A stretch of 64,000 nucleotides of DNA from Desulfosarcina ovata subsp. ovata (GTDB taxonomy: Bacteria; Desulfobacterota; Desulfobacteria; Desulfobacterales; Desulfosarcinaceae): contig NZ_AP021879.1 of assembly GCF_009689005.1 (NCBI RefSeq), positions 992,001 to 1,056,000 of the forward strand. The letters are read 5' to 3'. Position numbers and translations under genes: made by a program. The notes below the pieces were generated by a model, which saw only the letters and a list, made by a program, of their open reading frames with translations, had not been told where the DNA came from and did no database searches. Shown here piece after piece: positions 35,765-43,909 of this stretch. Within the stretch, counting starts at the first letter, position 1; every line of letters starts with the position of its first letter.

Positions 35765-36706
35765 ATGGCAACGATTCCGCTCCCCGCATACATAGGCGCT
35801 CTGGAACGGGGAACCCTGGAGAAACAGGCCCGCCTGGCCCGTGCCGCCCTGAAACAATGCACCCTGTGTCCGCGTCGCTGCAAGGTGGATCGCACGCAGG
35901 AAAAAACGGGGTTCTGCCGCACCGGTGAGCTGGCCCGCGTCGCCTCGTTTAACGCCCATTTCGGCGAAGAGGCGCCGCTGGTGGGGGAAAACGGATCGGG
36001 AACCATTTTTTTCAGCCACTGCAACCTGCTGTGCAACTTCTGCCAGAACTACGCGATCAGCCATCTGGGTGAGGGCGATGAGGTAACCGATGACGAACTG
36101 GCCGATATCATGCTCCAGTTGCAGGGCGCCGGGTGTCACAACATCAATCTGGTGACCCCCTCCCATGTGGTGCCGCAGATTATCGGTGCCGTCGGCATTG
36201 CCGCGCAACGTGGTCTGATCGTGCCCCTGGTTTTCAACAGCGGCGGATACGACTGCGTCGACACCCTGAAACGGCTCGATGGCATCGTAGACATCTATAT
36301 GCCCGATTTCAAGTTCTGGGACGAAGGGGTTGCCCGGGATACCTGCAACGCGCCCGACTACCCGGCGGTGACCAGAAAAGCGATCCTGGAAATGCACCGC
36401 CAGGTGGGTGACCTTTGCTTCGACAAGGCGAGCGGGCTGGCCACGAGGGGGCTGCTGGTCCGGCATCTGGTGCTTCCCGGCGGGCTGGCCGGGACATCGG
36501 CGGTGATGAATTTTCTTGCTGACCGCGTCTCCCGCGACACCTATGTCAACGTCATGGCCCAATACCGCCCGTGCGGCACGGCCCGGCGGATGAAACCGCT
36601 GGACGCGCCCCTGTCCCCATCCGAGTATGAAACTGCCGTCCGTGAGGCGACCTGTGCCGGTATCACGCGTCTGGACCGGCCACGCCGAGTATTTCAACTA
36701 TGGTAG
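35765..36706 (+). CDS. radical SAM protein, PflA-like (UPF0026 type)
   Basis: 313 residues. The N-terminus has a Cys-rich cluster (CTLCPRRCKVDRTQ, GFCRTG) common in this subgroup. The radical SAM motif CNLLCNFC (about residue 82) binds the [4Fe-4S] cluster; NSGGYDCVDTL and DIYMPDFKFW are further family marks. Similar to pyruvate-formate-lyase-activating and AmmeMemoRadiSam-like proteins. The partner is unknown; the nearby UPF0210 (PFL-fold) protein is a possible but unproven target. AAGGAGGG precedes the ATG. Confidence 0.85.
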   Translation: MATIPLPAYIGALERGTLEKQARLARAALKQCTLCPRRCKVDRTQEKTGFCRTGELARVASFNAHFGEEAPLVGENGSGTIFFSHCNLLCNFCQNYAISHLGEGDEVTDDELADIMLQLQGAGCHNINLVTPSHVVPQIIGAVGIAAQRGLIVPLVFNSGGYDCVDTLKRLDGIVDIYMPDFKFWDEGVARDTCNAPDYPAVTRKAILEMHRQVGDLCFDKASGLATRGLLVRHLVLPGGLAGTSAVMNFLADRVSRDTYVNVMAQYRPCGTARRMKPLDAPLSPSEYETAVREATCAGITRLDRPRRVFQLW

Positions 36707-36756
36707 CGGCAGAGAGATAAAAACGTCAAGTCAAACATTATAAAAGCGAGGCTAAC

Positions 36757-37341
36757 ATGAAAAATTTATTATCCATTCTGATAATCCTGTCTATCTTTCT
36801 GCCTTCCCCTCTGGTTGCCGCAGCGCCCCTGCCACGCGTAAAAATGACCACCAGCATGGGGGACATCGTGATTGAACTGGACCCGGCCGCGGCCCCGAAA
36901 ACCGTGGATAATTTTCTGGCCTACGTGAATGCCGGATTTTATGACGGTACAATTTTTCACCGGGTGATCGCCGGATTCATGATCCAGGGCGGTGGGTTTG
37001 ACGCGCAGATGCAGCGCAAGGCGACCCGCCCGCCTGTGGTCAACGAGGCGGACAACGGGCTTTCCAACCGGTCCGGCAGCATCGCCATGGCGAGAACGTC
37101 CGACCCCCACTCGGCCAGCGCCCAGTTTTTTATCAACGTCAAAGATAACGATTTCCTCGACCATCGGGCAAAAAACCGGAAAGGCTGGGGCTACTGTGTA
37201 TTCGGCAAAGTGGTGGCCGGCATGAATGTGGTGCAGGCCATCGAGCATGTTGCCACCACGGTCCGTTCGGGCATGCGTGATGTTCCGGAAGCGCCGGTGG
37301 TGATCGAGAAAGTCGCCATCGTTTCGGCCGCTACGGATTAA
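36757..37341 (+). CDS. ppiA: periplasmic cyclophilin-type peptidyl-prolyl isomerase
   Basis: 194 residues. Signal peptide [23 protein letters not shown]. The cyclophilin domain is complete in the bacterial form: [20 protein letters not shown] (catalytic Arg in FHRV), [20 protein letters not shown], and [15 protein letters not shown]. Helps proline-limited folding outside the cytoplasm. Stands 50 nt after the radical SAM gene. The ppiA symbol reflects type and not proven orthology. Confidence 0.88.
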   Translation: MKNLLSILIILSIFLPSPLVAAAPLPRVKMTTSMGDIVIELDPAAAPKTVDNFLAYVNAGFYDGTIFHRVIAGFMIQGGGFDAQMQRKATRPPVVNEADNGLSNRSGSIAMARTSDPHSASAQFFINVKDNDFLDHRAKNRKGWGYCVFGKVVAGMNVVQAIEHVATTVRSGMRDVPEAPVVIEKVAIVSAATD

Positions 37342-37758
37342 AACCGCCAATCACCGATCGATGACCAAATTGTTGGTGGGATATGGAAAATCGTCTTGAC
37401 AACGACGAATCATCCGGCTTAGCCTGGAATATACCTCCTCGTGCAAGGCGCACCTGACTATCCGGACCGCTCACCCTCAGCTTCTACTGCTCTTTTGGCA
37501 AACAGGCGTGGGATTGCAGGGTTTGGCAACATCCCCATTTCGCTGTCCGATCGCATGCCCATTAATGGGCAGCAACCAGTGAGCGACAGCGAACTTTTCC
37601 TCCTTATTTTCGGGGTCGCGGAGGAAACACTTTGCATTCATCGCTGTGGAATCCGACGGCACCTGCATCCCACGCTTGTTTCATCAACCTGAAGGAGCGC
37701 GTAAATCGCCACCGTTTCACGCTATGCGGCTCGGTCGACCCGGCAGATTCACCGCCGC
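37342..37758. other. 417-bp intergenic region, no gene seen
   Basis: Convergent gap between the cyclophilin and helicase genes. Short frames exist on both strands, including 60-80 codon ones, but none has a ribosome site or recognisable motif. It may hold decayed coding DNA. Confidence 0.4.
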
Positions 37759-39183
37759 TCATTCCTCCTCGGGACCGCTGAACCGCACTTCACCGCCGCC
37801 ACCATACACCCGCTGCCTGGCCCTGGCCGCCGCCGCCAGCGGTGCTACCCGTTCGTCCACATAATCGTACACCCGGGCTCGCGCCTTGCCTTGGGCCGGC
37901 CTCAGAATGCGCCCCAGATATTGCATGACCCGCCCGCTGAACCGAATGGGGGTCGCCATAAACAGGGTCGACAGGTCCGGACAATCAAATCCTTCCCCGA
38001 CCAGTTGGCCGGTGGCGATCAGCACCTTGACCGCACCTTTTTGCAACCGGTCCAGCACCAGCCGTCGCGCCTCATTGGAGAGATCACCGGTCAAGAGTTC
38101 GGCCTGCACGCCGAACTTGAAACGCAAAATCCCCTGCAGGATTTCACAGTGTTTTTTGCGGTCGGAGAGCACCAGGCAGATTCCTTTTCCGGTGCGCACT
38201 TCCTTTTCCACGTCAGCGGCAATCAGCCGGTTGCGCGTGTCATCGGCAGTCAGTTCGGAAAGCATGCGGGTGTATTCATTGACCGGATCAAAATAGGGCT
38301 CGAAGGGGGTTGGCCGAAACACCACATCGGCCTTGAGGATGTGGCCGCTTTTTTCAAGCCGGGCCTTGTCCACTTCGTGGTGCACATCGCCCAGGTGCCA
38401 GAAGATCAGTTTGGAAAGCTTGTCACGCCGCCAGGGGGTGGCGGAGAGGCCCAGCATGTAGCGGCAGTCGAACGCCGTCACCGCTTCGGTAAATGTCCGG
38501 CTGGGCGCCCGGTGGCACTCGTCCACGACAATGTGTCCGGCCAGGGGAACGATGTCATCGGTACAGCGGTAAAGGGTTTGGACCAGGGCAACGGTAATGC
38601 GCTCACCGATCTTTTTCTTTCCGGCTCCGATCAGGCCCACCTGGTCGGCCGGAATGCCAAGAAATTGTTCGATGCGTTCAATCCATTGAAAGGCCAGGTC
38701 CTTGGTATGCACCACCACCACCGCAGGCTGCTTCCGCCGGGCGATCAGCCAGAGCCCCATTACCGTCTTGCCGCTTCCCGTCGGTGCACTCAGGGTACCG
38801 AACTCCTTTTTCAGCATCGCGTCCACCGCCTCGGTCTGAAAAGGCTTCAGCGTTGCGCTGAAATCAAAATCAACCACTGGCAGCGAGCGCCTGCGGTCAT
38901 CGATCCGGAAGGCAAGCCCCTCCCGTTTGAGCAGCAGGATCAACTGGCGCGCATATCCCCGGGGAATGCGGATGCCGCTTTTGCCGTATCGCCGATAAAA
39001 GCGCAGTGTTTTCTTGGTTCCCCGGTTCCAGCGCCCCATGCGCTCATTTTCCAGCCATTTGGGATTGAGGATCTGAAAGCGCTTGGTCAAGGTCTCCAAC
39101 AGCACGGGGGGAACGGCGTTGATTTTGATCGTGCGATCGATGGTGATTCGCAGTTCTTTTTTTTCGATCCGTTCGTCAGGCAA
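37759..39183 (-). CDS. superfamily 2 DEAD/DEAH-type helicase
   Basis: 474 residues. A ~100-residue N-terminal domain precedes the helicase core. Motif I SAPTGSGKT (about residue 135), Ia VVVHTKDL, II VVDECHR (DECH box), III LSATP, then the second RecA lobe with VLSDRKKH, LLTGDL, LIATGQLVGEGFDCP (motif V) and QYLGRILRPA (motif VI). Related to XPB/UvsW-like and restriction-associated helicases acting on duplex DNA. No nuclease domain; the C-terminus is short and Gly-rich. A small membrane-protein gene lies just upstream on the same strand. Specific role unknown. Confidence 0.85.
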   Translation of the reverse strand: MPDERIEKKELRITIDRTIKINAVPPVLLETLTKRFQILNPKWLENERMGRWNRGTKKTLRFYRRYGKSGIRIPRGYARQLILLLKREGLAFRIDDRRRSLPVVDFDFSATLKPFQTEAVDAMLKKEFGTLSAPTGSGKTVMGLWLIARRKQPAVVVVHTKDLAFQWIERIEQFLGIPADQVGLIGAGKKKIGERITVALVQTLYRCTDDIVPLAGHIVVDECHRAPSRTFTEAVTAFDCRYMLGLSATPWRRDKLSKLIFWHLGDVHHEVDKARLEKSGHILKADVVFRPTPFEPYFDPVNEYTRMLSELTADDTRNRLIAADVEKEVRTGKGICLVLSDRKKHCEILQGILRFKFGVQAELLTGDLSNEARRLVLDRLQKGAVKVLIATGQLVGEGFDCPDLSTLFMATPIRFSGRVMQYLGRILRPAQGKARARVYDYVDERVAPLAAAARARQRVYGGGGEVRFSGPEEE

Positions 39184-39200
39184 AACAGGCTCGTCGCTGG

Positions 39201-39383
39201 CTAATGAAAAAATCGGAGATAAACGGGAATCAAAAACACGATGATGATCAGAATCCCGGGAATGGTGAGATAGGGGGCGTACCAGGGTTTTCCTAAGGCT
39301 TTGGCCTTACGGGCTTCTTTAAGAAACCAGTTTCCCAACAAAAAAGAGGCCAATAGGATCGGGATGGCTTTAAAAATGGTCAT
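39201..39383 (-). CDS. small two-helix membrane protein
   Basis: 60 residues with two hydrophobic segments (FKAIPILLASFLLGNWFL and YLTIPGILIIIVFLIPVYL) around a short basic loop KEARKAKALGKPWY. GGAGAA lies ~10 nt before the ATG. Small conserved-looking protein of unknown function, 17 nt upstream of the helicase gene. Confidence 0.6.
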   Translation of the reverse strand: MTIFKAIPILLASFLLGNWFLKEARKAKALGKPWYAPYLTIPGILIIIVFLIPVYLRFFH

Positions 39384-39792
39384 GACCGGTTGAGTTCTCC
39401 TTCAACAGACACAAGGTGAAAGAAAGTCGCCGCTGGTTGTGCGATGGCTTCCCGGATGAATTGGCCGCGTATTATAGATAAGCCAGCGTCCGCTGTCAAA
39501 AGCATAAATGGCATTCCAGCAATTGTAGTCAGAAGGGCTCCATACCAACTGCACAGCGCGCAGCAAGCATGCCTCTTAGGGTACCAGCAGGGGCATGCTG
39601 GGATTGGTCAAGGCACCGTGAAGGCTCTGCCAATCAGCCAATTGTGCGACTTCGTGTCGCACGCGAACGTGCAATTCAACAAGGCGCAGGGCGGAATGCA
39701 AAGTCCCCCAAAAGAAAAAAACCTTTAGAAAGACGTCGTACTTCAGGAATGCCACGGCCCCTGCGCTCTGGTGGAACTGGTTGTTCGTTTTT
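39384..39792. other. 409-bp intergenic region with alternative hairpins
   Basis: No convincing gene. Two stem-loops that share bases lie at 39640-39676: GTGCGAC-TTCGT-GTCGCAC, and GCACG-CGAA-CGTGC, with AATTG/CAATT able to close the whole. They are mutually exclusive, an arrangement seen in attenuators and some mobile-element ends. Confidence 0.4.
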
Positions 39793-40107
39793 TTATAGGT
39801 TAGAATGAAGCAGTTTTTCGGGTAGTGGACGGACACGCTTCCAGTCGTTAGAAGAATGTTCTGCTTGCCACAGATCATAATTCTTTTGCAAATTCAGCCA
39901 CAATTCAGGAGTCGTATTAAAAGCTCTTGAAAGCCGCAAGGCCATATCAGGAGTAACAGCCCCCTTTTGGTTTAAAATTTTTGACAAGGTTTTTCTGGAT
40001 ACATTTAAATTTGAAGCCATTTCTGTTACTGAAATCGCCAAGGGCTCAAGATAGTCTGATTTAAGGATGTATCCAGGATGTGTTGGTTGTCGTTTCATTC
40101 GTCTCAT
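39793..40107 (-). CDS. higA: HigA/VapI-family antitoxin
   Basis: 104 residues from ATG 40107 (MRRMKRQPTHPGYILKSDYL). HTH_3 Cro/C1-type helix-turn-helix: ISVTEMASNLNVSRKTLSKILN, followed by VTPDMALRLSRAFNTTPELWLNLQ, the classic HigA continuation. HigA binds DNA and neutralises the HigB mRNA endonuclease. It starts 14 nt after the end of the HigB-like frame, in the usual toxin-first order of hig modules. Confidence 0.85.
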   Translation of the reverse strand: MRRMKRQPTHPGYILKSDYLEPLAISVTEMASNLNVSRKTLSKILNQKGAVTPDMALRLSRAFNTTPELWLNLQKNYDLWQAEHSSNDWKRVRPLPEKLLHSNL

Positions 40108-40120
40108 GACATTGCGCCTT

Positions 40121-40402
40121 TTAGTGATAATCGTCGTAATTAACGACATATGCATCACCATCTATGAATTTAAAAAAGATACGCCAATTCCCAGACACTC
40201 TCACCGAATATTGTCCTTTCAGGCTTCCAGTTAGTTTATGTAAATATGACCCAGGATAATTCATGTCTATAATATCATTGGCGCCATTCAATCGATCTAA
40301 TATTCTTGCTATTTTATTAGCATGTTCAGGGCGGATTCCTTTTTTGCTACCATCATAAAAGAAATCCTCTATCCCTTTATGTTTGAACGATTTGAAGCGA
40401 AC
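40121..40402 (-). pseudogene. HigB-like toxin frame lacking a start codon
   Basis: The conserved HigB body is intact: FKSFKHKGIEDFF, DGSKKGI, HANKIARILDRLN, LHKLTGSLKGQYSVRVSGNWRI, and a C-terminal DAYVVNYDDYH before the stop at 40121. In HigB the sequence normally begins Met-Ile-x-Ser-Phe; here that position reads Arg-Phe-Lys-Ser-Phe, and no ATG, GTG or TTG lies between it and the in-frame TAG at 40445-40447. The preceding 35 nt form a GC-rich hairpin (40409-40442). Likely inactivated when new DNA was joined in front; a non-standard start cannot be excluded. Confidence 0.7.
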
Positions 40403-40452
40403 GTCTGCTTCACTGGCGGCATGATCCTCGCCGTCCAGTGAACGCTAAGGTT

Positions 40453-40671
40453 CTACCTTTCTCTTCCTTCTCTTACGATATCCACAATTTCTTGTGTCGT
40501 TATTTTTGCTTTTATCGAAGGTATATCTAATAGCGAATAAATATTTCTTTCTGGAACCAAAGCAAAAGTCCGACCATCTTTTCTTCGAATTAACACCTTG
40601 CCAGTATTTTCAGCTTGCTCTAACATAAATGCAAGATTTTGCCTGGCTTCCGAATATGTGTAAACTTGCAT
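40453..40671 (-). CDS. Phd/YefM-type antitoxin without its own toxin
   Basis: 72 residues from ATG 40671 with GGAGG 8 nt upstream. MQVYTYSEARQNLAFMLEQAENTG-KVLIRRKDGRTFALVPE is the Phd/YefM fold. Such antitoxins normally precede a Doc, YoeB or PIN toxin; here the next frame is the start-less HigB, separated by a hairpin. It may have kept a role as a DNA-binding antitoxin. Confidence 0.75.
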   Translation of the reverse strand: MQVYTYSEARQNLAFMLEQAENTGKVLIRRKDGRTFALVPERNIYSLLDIPSIKAKITTQEIVDIVREGRER

Positions 40672-40940
40672 CTTAAACCTCCAATGTTTCAATTTTTATT
40701 CTCTGAGCAGCTGTCTTTAGCTTCAGATCCAATGTTAACTGTATATCACCAAATTTGTAATGTTATACTGAAAAAAGCTTATTGGAGCAGGTTTGAGATG
40801 TTGAGATATACCTTGTAGCGGTGGAGGTGTCAATTCGAACAATAATCGACTGCGATTCTTGGCCTTACGGAATATGATTTTGTAGATAGTTCCTTTTTCA
40901 ATGATGTCCCACCGCCAACCTTCATCAAAAGGAGGTAAAC

Positions 40941-41393
40941 ATGGATAATGAAAAAGTTACCATTCGGGATATGACTGAAGAAGATCTTGCCGGTGTTTTA
41001 GCTGTCGACAAAGGCATCGTGGGGACAGACCGGGTCCTGACCTATGAAGACCCCAGAACCTCGTACCTGGGCGGCGAAATGGGGTTGAGTAAGGTTGCGG
41101 AGATCAATGGTGAAATCGTTGGCTTTGCCATCGGAGGTATTATTGCCCATCCCTATACCATCGAAGACGTGGGATTCCTCAATTTGATAGGGGTCCTACC
41201 CGAGCAACAGCGTAAGGGAATCGCATCTAATCTGATTAAAGGTTTCATGAAAACCTGCAAGGAACGAAAAGCCGAAAGACTCATTACCCTTGTCAATTTT
41301 AACGATGAACAGATGACCAGCCTTTTCAGATCCGTCGGCTTTTCGCAAAGTGACGTTGTCGAATTCAGTATCTCAACTGAAGACATGGAATAG
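40941..41393 (+). CDS. GNAT-family N-acetyltransferase
   Basis: 150 residues with a strong AAAGGAGGT 5 nt before the ATG. GNAT pattern: TIRDMTEEDLAGVLAVD at the start, VAEINGEIVGFAIGG, then the acetyl-CoA loop LIGVLPEQQRKGIASNLIKGF (Q/RxxGxG/A) and FRSVGF near the end. Substrate unknown; could acetylate a small molecule or protein N-terminus. The region upstream (40672-40940) is AT-rich with nothing recognisable. Confidence 0.85.
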   Translation: MDNEKVTIRDMTEEDLAGVLAVDKGIVGTDRVLTYEDPRTSYLGGEMGLSKVAEINGEIVGFAIGGIIAHPYTIEDVGFLNLIGVLPEQQRKGIASNLIKGFMKTCKERKAERLITLVNFNDEQMTSLFRSVGFSQSDVVEFSISTEDME

Positions 41394-41519
41394 CCAAACT
41401 GGTGTTGGATTTTTTCCGAACAATGCCGAACCGCAAAATATTTTTGACAATCGCTATAGACGGGTTAAACAATTCTGCAGCCAAATGGCACACACGAAGT
41501 ACCCTTTCCGGAAACGCAA

Positions 41520-42488
41520 TCAACGCACGATGCGATCGGCCATGATCAGTGTAGAGAGAGGAATCTGGACGCCGATGCGCTGGGCGGTTTTCATATTGAT
41601 CCAGAACTGAAAATGATCGAGGGTGGCCGAAGCGATGCTGTCCGGTGCGGCACCGGCGAGAATGTGGTTGGCCTTCTCCGCCGCGGTCAGGCCCAGCGCA
41701 TGGTAACTGGGCACCAACCCCAGCAGGATGCCGTCATCGGGGACCATGCTTTCAACGGCAGCCATGGAGGGAATCTTCTGCGCGTTGAGAACGCTGACGA
41801 TCTTGCGTCCCAGGCTCTTGATCAGCGAATCCGCCGGGATGTATACCGCATCGACCGTCTCCGCCAGTCCGGCCAACCGCACCGGGATATCGGTCCCTTC
41901 GGAAATGGGGAAAGCATGCAGGCTGAACCCGAACTCGCGGGAGAGATGTTCGACCTGGCGTTTCAAAACCAGGGAATTCTGTTCGCCGGGGTTGAAAATA
42001 ATGCCCAGGCGATTGAATTCGCAGGTTTTCATGAACGCCTTCAACTGCTGCCGAACGGGCACCTGATTGCTCACCCCCACGGCGTTGTTGCCCGAATGCG
42101 ACCAGGAGGCGATGATTCCGGTAGCCACCGGCAGGCTGACCACGTTAAACACCACCGGTGTCGTTTTCACCCGGGAGAGGACGATCCGGGTGGCCGTGGT
42201 GCCGAAAACATAGATCAGGTCCACCGGGCTGGCCTGGATCTGTTCGATAATTTCGTCGAGCCGAGCCACGGATTGGCCGGCATGATGGACCTGGATGGCA
42301 ATGGCACGGGTCTTTCGGTCCAAACCGGCGAGAAAACCCCTTTCGGCATCGGTTTCGCCCCGCCAGGTGATCATGGCAATGGTCCGGGGCCTGACCGGCT
42401 CATCCGATGCCGGGCAAAACGATGCCTGGCCGGCAAGCACCAGCGATCCGATCAGCAACCATGCGACCGTTTTCTCAAGCCGCGCCAT
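41520..42488 (-). CDS. ABC-type periplasmic substrate-binding protein (ABC_sub_bind)
   Basis: 322 residues, signal peptide near residues 8-28 (TVAWLLIGSLVLAGQASFCPA). Family features: DLIYVFGTTATRIVL, TPVVFNVVSLPVATGI, GIIFNPGEQNSLVLKRQ, VDAVYIPADSLI, IPSMAAVESMVPDDGILLGLVPSYHALG. This family binds amino acids, purines or other small solutes. No ABC permease or ATPase lies nearby; instead it is the last gene after a response regulator and a sensor kinase on the same strand, so it probably feeds a signal to the kinase. SD AAAGGAG lies 11 nt upstream. Confidence 0.82.
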   Translation of the reverse strand: MARLEKTVAWLLIGSLVLAGQASFCPASDEPVRPRTIAMITWRGETDAERGFLAGLDRKTRAIAIQVHHAGQSVARLDEIIEQIQASPVDLIYVFGTTATRIVLSRVKTTPVVFNVVSLPVATGIIASWSHSGNNAVGVSNQVPVRQQLKAFMKTCEFNRLGIIFNPGEQNSLVLKRQVEHLSREFGFSLHAFPISEGTDIPVRLAGLAETVDAVYIPADSLIKSLGRKIVSVLNAQKIPSMAAVESMVPDDGILLGLVPSYHALGLTAAEKANHILAGAAPDSIASATLDHFQFWINMKTAQRIGVQIPLSTLIMADRIVR

Positions 42489-42523
42489 TGGCAGCCCGCT
42501 CCTTTCGTCCGCGTCCGCGGATT

Positions 42524-43909
42524 TCAGCGATCCAGTTTCAGGCGATCCAGACGACGCTTCAGGGAAAACCGGCTGATACCCAGATTCTCCGCCGCTGACG
42601 ATTTGTTGCCCCCCGACGCCTTGAGGGCATTTTCTATCAGTTCCTTTTCCACTTCGGCCAGAACTTCGTCGATGGGCAGGGAATCGATCTGATCGGTTGC
42701 CTTGAAAAAATCGCGGATCGTTTTCCCGGTGCTGCCGAGCATCTCCTGGGGCAGATGTTCAATCTCGATTACATGGCCGCGGGAGAAAATCACCGCCCGT
42801 TCGATGACGTTGCGCAGTTCCCTGACGTTGCCGTGCCAGGGGTATGAAAGAAAAAGGTCCATCACTTTCGCCGATGGCGTCATGGCCTCCTTGCCCATCT
42901 CCTCGCAGAACGATTTGAGAAAATAGTCCACCAGCAGGGGGATGTCCGACTTGCGCTGCCGAAGCGGCGGCAAATGCAGCGAGGCGACATTGAGACGGTA
43001 GTACAGATCCTGGCGGAAACGCCGGTCGCGCATGGCCTTTTCGAGATCCCGGTTGGTGGCGGCAATGATACGGGCATCCACCTCCAGATCCTTCCCGCTG
43101 CCCAGGCGTTTGAACTTTTTCTTCTCCAGGAACATGAGCAGTTTGGCCTGGGAGGCAAGTGCCATTTCACCGATTTCGTCTAAAAAAATGCTGCCGCCCT
43201 CCCCCAACTCCAGGAGCCCGACCTTCCTGGCCTTGGCGTCGGTAAAAGCCCCCTTCTCGTATCCGAACAGTTCACTTTCCAAAAGCGACTCCGGAAAAGC
43301 GGTGCAGTTGATTTCCACGAAAGGGCTTTTGCTGCGCCGGCTCTTGTAATGGATGGCGCTGGCCACCAGATCTTTTCCGGTGCCACTCTCCCCCAGAATC
43401 AGTACGTTGCAGTCGTCGGCCTCGGCCAGCAGCTCAATTTTTTCGAAAACCGATTGCATGGCCTCGCTTTCGCCCACCAGATTGGAAAACCGGCGAAACC
43501 GGCGCTGCTGGTACTTGAGGTACTCGAATTCACGTTTCTCCTTCTGAACGTCGAGGGCCTTGTGGATCAAGCGTTTGAGTTCGCGAAGTTCAAAAGGCTT
43601 GTTGATGAAGTCGTCCGCCCCGCACTTGATCGCCTCCACGGTGGTCTGCGTATCCCCGTATGCGGTCATGATGATCACCGCCGGATTCTCCGTGTAGGTT
43701 CTGATTTTCTCAAGCACATGGATGCCGTTGATGCCCGGGAGCCGCAGATCCAGGAGAACCAGATCGGGCCGCGAGGTTTCGATCAGGGCCAGTGCCGCCT
43801 CGCCGCTATCGGCCGTATCCACGGCAAACCCATCGTCCTGCAGGTCGATCTGCAGCGACCGGCTCAGTACGGTTTCATCGTCCACGATCAGTATTCGGGC
43901 ATACGCCAT
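42524..43909 (-). CDS. NtrC-type sigma54-dependent response regulator
   Basis: 461 residues in three domains. REC: ILIVDDE, LLLDLRLPG (phospho-acceptor Asp near residue 53), IIMTAYG, and the conserved Lys in INKPFEL. AAA+ sigma54 activator: GESGTGKD (Walker A), the sigma54 contact GYEKGAFTDA, GSIFLDEIGEM (Walker B), RFRQDLYYRLN. C-terminal Fis-type HTH: AAENLGISRFSLKRRLDRLKL. A complete, apparently functional activator. Lies 38 nt after the end of the interrupted kinase gene, with SD AAAGGAGAG. Targets unknown; should bind enhancer-like sites upstream of -24/-12 promoters. Confidence 0.92.
   Translation of the reverse strand: MAYARILIVDDETVLSRSLQIDLQDDGFAVDTADSGEAALALIETSRPDLVLLDLRLPGINGIHVLEKIRTYTENPAVIIMTAYGDTQTTVEAIKCGADDFINKPFELRELKRLIHKALDVQKEKREFEYLKYQQRRFRRFSNLVGESEAMQSVFEKIELLAEADDCNVLILGESGTGKDLVASAIHYKSRRSKSPFVEINCTAFPESLLESELFGYEKGAFTDAKARKVGLLELGEGGSIFLDEIGEMALASQAKLLMFLEKKKFKRLGSGKDLEVDARIIAATNRDLEKAMRDRRFRQDLYYRLNVASLHLPPLRQRKSDIPLLVDYFLKSFCEEMGKEAMTPSAKVMDLFLSYPWHGNVRELRNVIERAVIFSRGHVIEIEHLPQEMLGSTGKTIRDFFKATDQIDSLPIDEVLAEVEKELIENALKASGGNKSSAAENLGISRFSLKRRLDRLKLDR

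Noticed and set aside
37441..37692. Short frames on both strands in the cyclophilin-helicase gap
   Set aside because: No motif, signal peptide or ribosome site; composition looks like non-coding or decayed DNA.
39444..39878. Overlapping 80-100 codon frames near the hig block
   Set aside because: The frames run through hairpins and have no family similarity I can see.
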